A stretch of 64,000 bases of DNA from Halichoerus grypus (Eukaryota > Chordata > Mammalia > Carnivora > Phocidae), in the NCBI RefSeq assembly GCF_964656455.1, contig NC_135720.1, positions 56,446,598-56,510,597 on the forward strand, written 5' to 3'. How positions within the stretch are numbered: the first letter of the stretch is position 1; the number at the start of each line of letters is the position of its first letter. This document shows, in pieces, positions 59,301 to 64,000 of the stretch. The notes beneath the pieces are model-generated. The model did no database searches, was not told the DNA's origin, and saw only the letters and a program-made list of their open reading frames with translations. The position numbers and the translations under genes are program-made.

Positions 59301-59555
59301 GAATGATTTTTGTGTGGCAGAATGGATACTATTTCTTTTCAATTTTCTTTATTTATGAAATAGATAAACACTCACATTTGATTTCCAGACTGGTGTTATT
59401 TCTGCTACACAGCACTTAAGAGCCAATTATTCAGAAAGTCATGAAATTATTGATATTTTCAAAAGTCTCGAGGAAAGGCTTAAGTAATTCTGAGACTCAC
59501 ATTCAGATAAAACATTTAGAATATATAACATTTGTTTATGAAAATGTTATCAAAC
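56324..59555. other. Largest block without a recognised repeat, 3.2 kb
   Basis: No transposon signature was seen by eye. Homeodomain-type TAATTA cores occur near 56970 and 57335. A TG/CG-patterned patch is at 59050-59090. The only frame above 60 codons (59052-59252) starts in that patch and is not gene-like. Single-copy intergenic or intronic DNA is the simplest reading. Confidence 0.45.
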
Positions 59556-59970
59556 CTCCTTTTTGAAAGGTTTTTAAAAATTTTAATTCCAGTATCAATA
59601 ACATACAGTGTTATATTAGTTTCAGGTGTACAATATAGAGATTGAACAGTTCCACACATCACCCAGTGCTCATCGTAACAAGTGCGCTCCTTAATCCCCA
59701 TCACCTTTCACCCATCCTCCCACCCACATCCCCTCTGGTAACCATCAGTATGTTTTCAGTAGTTAAGAGTCTGTTTCTAGGCTTGTCTCTCTCTCTCTCT
59801 GTCTTTTGTTTGCTCATTTGTTTTGTTTCTTAAATTCCACATATGAGTAAAATAATACAGTATTTATCCTTCTTTGATTGACTTATTTCACTTAGCATTA
59901 TATTCTGTAGCTCCATCCAGGTCCTTGCAAATGGCAAGATTTCATTCTTTTTATGGCTGAATAATATTCC

Positions 59971-60016
<46 letters not shown>

Positions 60017-60275
60017 CTACTTCTTCTTTATCCATTCACCTATCAATGGACATTTGGACTGCTTCCATAACTTGGCTACTATAAATAATGTTACTATAAA
60101 CATTGGGGTACATATATCTCTTTAAATTAGTGTTTTTGTATTTTGGGGGTAAAGACCCAGTAGCACAATTACTAGATCCTAGGGCAGTTCTATTTTTAAC
60201 TTTTTGAGGAACCTCCATACTGTTTTCCTCAGTGGCTGCATCAGTTTGCATTCCCACCAACAGTGCAGGAGGGGC
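59556..60275 (-). mobile_element. Carnivoran-type L1 3' UTR and ORF2 end, minus strand
   Basis: The antisense 3' UTR ('gttatattagtttcaggtgtacaatatagag', 'cacccagtgctcatcgtaacaagtgcgctcc') leads into the antisense ORF2 end ('ccttgcaaatggcaagatttc', 'tatcaatggacatttggac', 'ttcccaccaacagtgcagg'). Unlike 5093-5745, strand is consistent throughout. A (TG)n tract lies at 59973-60013. Confidence 0.9.
59973..60013 (+). repeat. (TG)20 microsatellite inside L1 ORF2
   Basis: Uninterrupted TG between 'aatattccat' and 'tatgctacttcttc'. It grew at the L1 position that in the 5.1-kb copy lies next to the TTC expansion. Confidence 0.97.
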
Positions 60276-60595
60276 TGGGAGGTGGGGAAAATGTGGAGAT
60301 TTTGGTCAAAGGGTACAAACTGCCAGTTAGAAGATGAATAAGTTCTGGGGATCTAATGTACAGCACTGGGATTATAGTTAACAATACTGTGTTACATACT
60401 TTAAAAGTTGCTAAGAGACTGATTCTTAAATGTTCTCACTTCCAAAATAAATGCTAATTCTGTAATGTGATGGAGGCAGTAGCTAATACTAATGTGGCAA
60501 TCATTGCAATGTATGTGTATCAAAACAACATGTTGTACATCTTAAACTTACACAGTATTATAGGTCAATTAAAATAAAAGATAGTAATAGTACCT
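60276..60595 (+). mobile_element. Old L1MA-like 3' UTR, plus strand
   Basis: 'gatgaataagttctggggatctaatgtacagcactgg', 'attatagttaacaatactgtgttacatac' and 'gtatcaaaacaacatgttgtac' match the L1MA-type 3' UTR in sense. It abuts the minus-strand L1 at 60275. Confidence 0.75.
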
Positions 60596-63500
60596 CCCTG
60601 ATAATACATGTAGAGTTTTCAGTACGGTACCTTTCACTTGGTAAATATGCCAGGAGTATTTATTTTTGTTACTCCAGCTGTTAGTGCTATTACTATTTGT
60701 AACTTGACTCACATAATTTTCTGGAGTAATTACCATCTTCAAGTAAAACACAACACTAGTACTTTATTTTTTATCTGAATCTAGAAAATTTCATTTCTTT
60801 TTATATATGCATTCTATTCACTATCAGTATATATGATTATGTATATATGGTTACATAAAATAAGCCCACTCCAAAACTTTAGGGTTAAATTTGTTGTCAA
60901 TTTTTTTTTTAACACTAAACTAAATCGATCAGTTTCTCTATAGTTTCCTGTGAAGTTCTTGGAATCATTAGTTTTAAAATATCTCTATTATATGTGCTGC
61001 CCTTAGATCTGTCACTTTGATAGATGACACTTTCTTGCAGGGGACACCTATGTGTCATAATGGTTTGAAAAGAGAAACTTCTCTGAGAGGTCCTTTAGTG
61101 ATCATGGATAGGCTTCAACGGTTGGCAAGTCAGATAAATGTCACTTATTCTATTTTCAGATCTTCTTCCATTTGAATAATTTAAGCTTCTTTATTTTGTG
61201 GTCCTTAGAGATCTGTGAAACTCCATTTGAATTAGGTGCTGTCAAATTATTAAATCTGTCAAAAATTTAAATCCTTTGCAATTCAATATTAAATTTTACT
61301 TGTCATTAAAAAAAATACTGAAGACAGTTTTCCCCAAATGGGGGTGGAAATGTCAAAAATTCTCAGCTTTCGCATTTTTAATACTAGATTAATGAATGTC
61401 AATCAATAATCTTATATCAGGTCATCTTTCCTCCATGAAGTGGGTTTAGAAATAAAAATATCCTGCTACACTGTGTCATTACTTTTGTAAATATTTGCAT
61501 CTGAGAGTCTACTTTTTGAGTAGAGGACCAGAAATGTATGTGCTGTTGGACAACTTTCTAGCAGCAATGGAAAAAAAATGTAAGCTGAAAAGAGGAGCAG
61601 GTGATCATTTATGTAAGAATGCAAGCTAGTATTTTAGGAAACTCTGCATAGCATCATTCTAAAAATTTTCTGTAATGAAGATCTAAAAGTATGACAGGAA
61701 ATTCAAACTTCTAATCTTAGATTCAGAAGTCCTACTCCTGTCTTTCAACTTCTCCTATCCCTATTCTCCAAAATACCTTTTTTTTTCCCCACATAGTCAA
61801 AAATAGACAAACTCTCAACTCCAGCTGTATCAACTCCCCCCCGCCGCCCAGTTTGTGAGGTCTAGCTAGTAAAAAGTTTTTAAAAATAATGACATTACAG
61901 TTTTATTTTCTTATCCCAAATGTGATTCAGGGCTATTACAACATTTCATGTCCTTTCCCAGTCATATCTCTTTCTGTCCTCAGCACTGCTTATCTGCATG
62001 TTTCCTTTTGGATTCAGGTTCTGCAATCCAGGCCTACGCAAACTGTGTTTGGCAGGCCAGAAAATGTCTATGAACTCTTTGCCACCATGCATTTTAAGAA
62101 AGGGGCAGCATTCAAAAGTATTTAGAAATCTTTATAGCAATTTAGCAGACTAATATTATATCAATTAAAGTGATATAAAATTGGGTATGTTTTTTTTCAT
62201 TTATTTTTTTTTAGTAATTCACATTTTATTGTATTTTTTATAAATAAGAGTTTGCATCACATAAGATATTTGTTCAAAATAAATAACTGGTTCCTCACCA
62301 CAGATAGTTTGGAAACTGTTCTGATTCATCTCCAGTTCAATGACTCTCAAATAATGGCATTGAATGCTTTTATTTATTTTATTTTGTTCTGTTTTTTACT
62401 TCACAATAAAGGAGAGGCCTGCATGTCAACACTACAATGAAGTATATCAGTAAGCTAAGTCAGATCACACTTTTTCCTGGACTTGAGAGCCTTGAGCCAA
62501 ATGTGTAAATAAAATTTCTGGTCTCACTATTCTGATTAGAGAAAAAGCTGGTTCAAATGATAATGCCCCAGAGCCAGAGGAAAAGAAAGCAAAGCAAACT
62601 GAGGCTGAGAGAAACCACATTTGCTTATAATGTATAGGGTGGAGCCAGATTGGGACAACTGCCCTAGACCTTCTTGAACTGATGCAGTAATTCTAGGCTT
62701 TTCTTTTTAAAACCCTAGCCCATCGGTACATGAGGATTAATACCATGTCCGTCTACCCAGCCTACAAATAAGAGGTTTTGTATTTGCCCTCTATTTCTCC
62801 TTCCCATTCCCAATCACAAAAAGGTCTCCTGGTCCAATCCACTTTTTAACTATTTATTTTTCTTTTCTCTGCCTCTTTTCTCCAATTTGAGTCCAGACTC
62901 TCACTTAGAGCATTGCCACATGCCCTACTCATCTCATTACTATTACCTTGTGCATTTTCTGATACAAAACATCAGAATACAAATGTTCCTGCCCCAATTC
63001 TCTCACATTATGGAGCTTACTAAAATCACTGGTTTCTGCTTGTTAAAAGACCACTTCAGATGATTGTATCAAAGTTTGTAAAAGTCAGAACAAGACACCC
63101 TGCACATTTTTGGAAGCTTTTAGATGGTGTTTAGTGTCAACATGACATCAAGCCATCTACCCTAATAATGTGACATCAGGGACAGCTTTAAATCTCATCC
63201 TAAATAATAGGTTCAGAGGTACCAAGTGCTTTAGGAATCTTTATTTTGAATTGCTGAGGAAAGCAGAATTCAGTGACAGTTTCAGCTCTGTAATTTTTCT
63301 TGGGAAGTAGTTTGCCTACAGAAAGGGATTTAATCTCTCCCTAGTTAAGAACTGTGTAAATGAAATGCAAGGAAGTCCTACGATTTCTTATTGCAGTGTA
63401 AATTTGGAAGATCCTAAATGCAATTATTATTTGGCTTGATGACTCTTAATAATAGATTACTCCATCTTATTTAAATTACCACCTGCAGAATATCCATACA

Positions 63501-63744
63501 ATAAGAACTACAAAGTCCTTTTTGAAGAAAGACAAACTATTTCTGTATTCTAATAACCTATTATCATCAAGGATCAAAGACTAAAATGACAATGTGGGTG
63601 GACAGGTAGGATGGGAATTTGATTCAGGACATGTAAACCAGTGGTTTTCTAGCTAGAGAATATCCTTAGCGTTCTCCAAGAGTATGTGCTCTAGTGAATT
63701 GCATTCTGGAAAACCTGAAACCATTATTAATGTAGTGTTTGTTG
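60596..63744. other. Mostly unassigned, 3.1 kb
   Basis: No confident repeat. Possible L2-like CT-rich segments lie at 61690-61800 and 62780-62960. Frames at 61889-62125 and 62252-62440 have no recognisable domain. A C-rich patch lies at 61834-61850. Confidence 0.4.
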
Positions 63745-64000
63745 TTTTTTTTATTATGTTAATCACCATATATTACATCATTAGTTTTTGATGTAGTGTT
63801 CCATGATTCATTGTTTGCATATAACACCCAGTGCTCCATGCAGAACATGCCCTCTTTAATAACCATCACCAGGCTAACCCATCCCCCCACCCTCCTCCCC
63901 TCTAGAACCCTCAGTTTGTTTCTCAGAGTGCATAGTCTCTCATGGTTCATCTCCCTCTCCGATTGCCCCCATTCATTCTTCCCTTCCTGCTATCTTCTTC
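63745..64000 (-). mobile_element. Carnivoran L1 3' end, minus strand, cut by window edge
   Basis: 'tattatgttaatcaccatatattacatc', 'cccagtgctccatgcagaacatgccctc' and 'ccatccccccaccctcctcccctctagaaccc' are the reversed young L1 3' UTR, as at 43169 and 51954. The match continues to the last base, so the rest of the element lies outside. The 63-codon minus frame here is UTR sequence. Confidence 0.93.

Noticed and set aside
1..64000. CRISPR array, operon, phage or bacterial mobile element
   Set aside because: No spaced direct repeats, no dense coding and no bacterial signals; repeats are all vertebrate transposons or simple repeats.

Overview
This window is non-coding DNA from an arctoid carnivoran (the bear, pinniped and mustelid side of Carnivora). 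The call rests on about twenty copies of the carnivoran tRNA-Lys-derived SINE (head 'GGGGCGCCTGGGTGGCTCAG', tail 'AAATAAATAAATAAAATCTTT'). Their bodies differ from the canid and felid versions as I remember them. Several LINE-1 3' ends also carry the carnivoran 3' UTR. The genus is not resolvable by eye.

I find no host protein-coding gene, no convincing exon and no structural RNA gene. Every open frame is short (longest about 125 codons) and comes from AT-rich sequence, a microsatellite or a transposon. The window is either a gene desert or the inside of a large intron, and its interest lies in layered transposon history.

Layout. 0-5 kb: three SINEs, an old L1 ORF2 piece and an old L1 3' UTR. 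5.1-5.75 kb: a 5'-inverted (twin-primed) L1 carrying a long TTC/GAA microsatellite. 8.4-11.9 kb: minus-strand old L1s, one split by a solo LTR. 12-15.4 kb: a MIR, a perfect 51-bp tandem duplication, a SINE and an L2. 15.4-17.6 kb: a minus-strand L1/HAL1-type ORF1 relic with a nested SINE. 18.2-18.8 kb: a decayed ERV-L pol fragment. 21-27 kb: SINEs, a MER5-like DNA element, an MLT1 LTR and a second candidate LTR. 27-30 kb: mostly unassigned AT-rich DNA with two L1 3' ends. 31-36.6 kb: an MLT1 LTR, a head-to-head SINE pair and two minus-strand L1 5'UTR/ORF1 relics. 36.8-38 kb: a MIR and an L1 that split an L2-like relic. 38-40.4 kb: unassigned. 40.4-43.5 kb: an old LTR-like repeat, a third L1 5' relic and a younger twin-primed L1. 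45.7-49.4 kb: six SINEs around a +/-/+ run of L2 pieces. 50.1-54.2 kb: a long plus-strand old L1 interrupted by a SINE and a younger L1 tail. 54.6-59.5 kb: mostly unassigned. 59.6-60.6 kb: two L1 3' ends of opposite strand, with a (TG)n tract. 63.75 kb to the edge: the start of another carnivoran L1 3' end.

There is no operon, CRISPR array or gene system here. I see no sign of an undescribed molecular system. The best leads are mutational: two twin-priming insertions, two different microsatellites born at the same L1 position, nested insertions with readable target-site duplications, and recent tandem duplications. Repeat family names come from recall of consensus sequences and were not searched; edges are usually good to about 5 bp where a target-site duplication (TSD) is quoted, otherwise to tens of bp.
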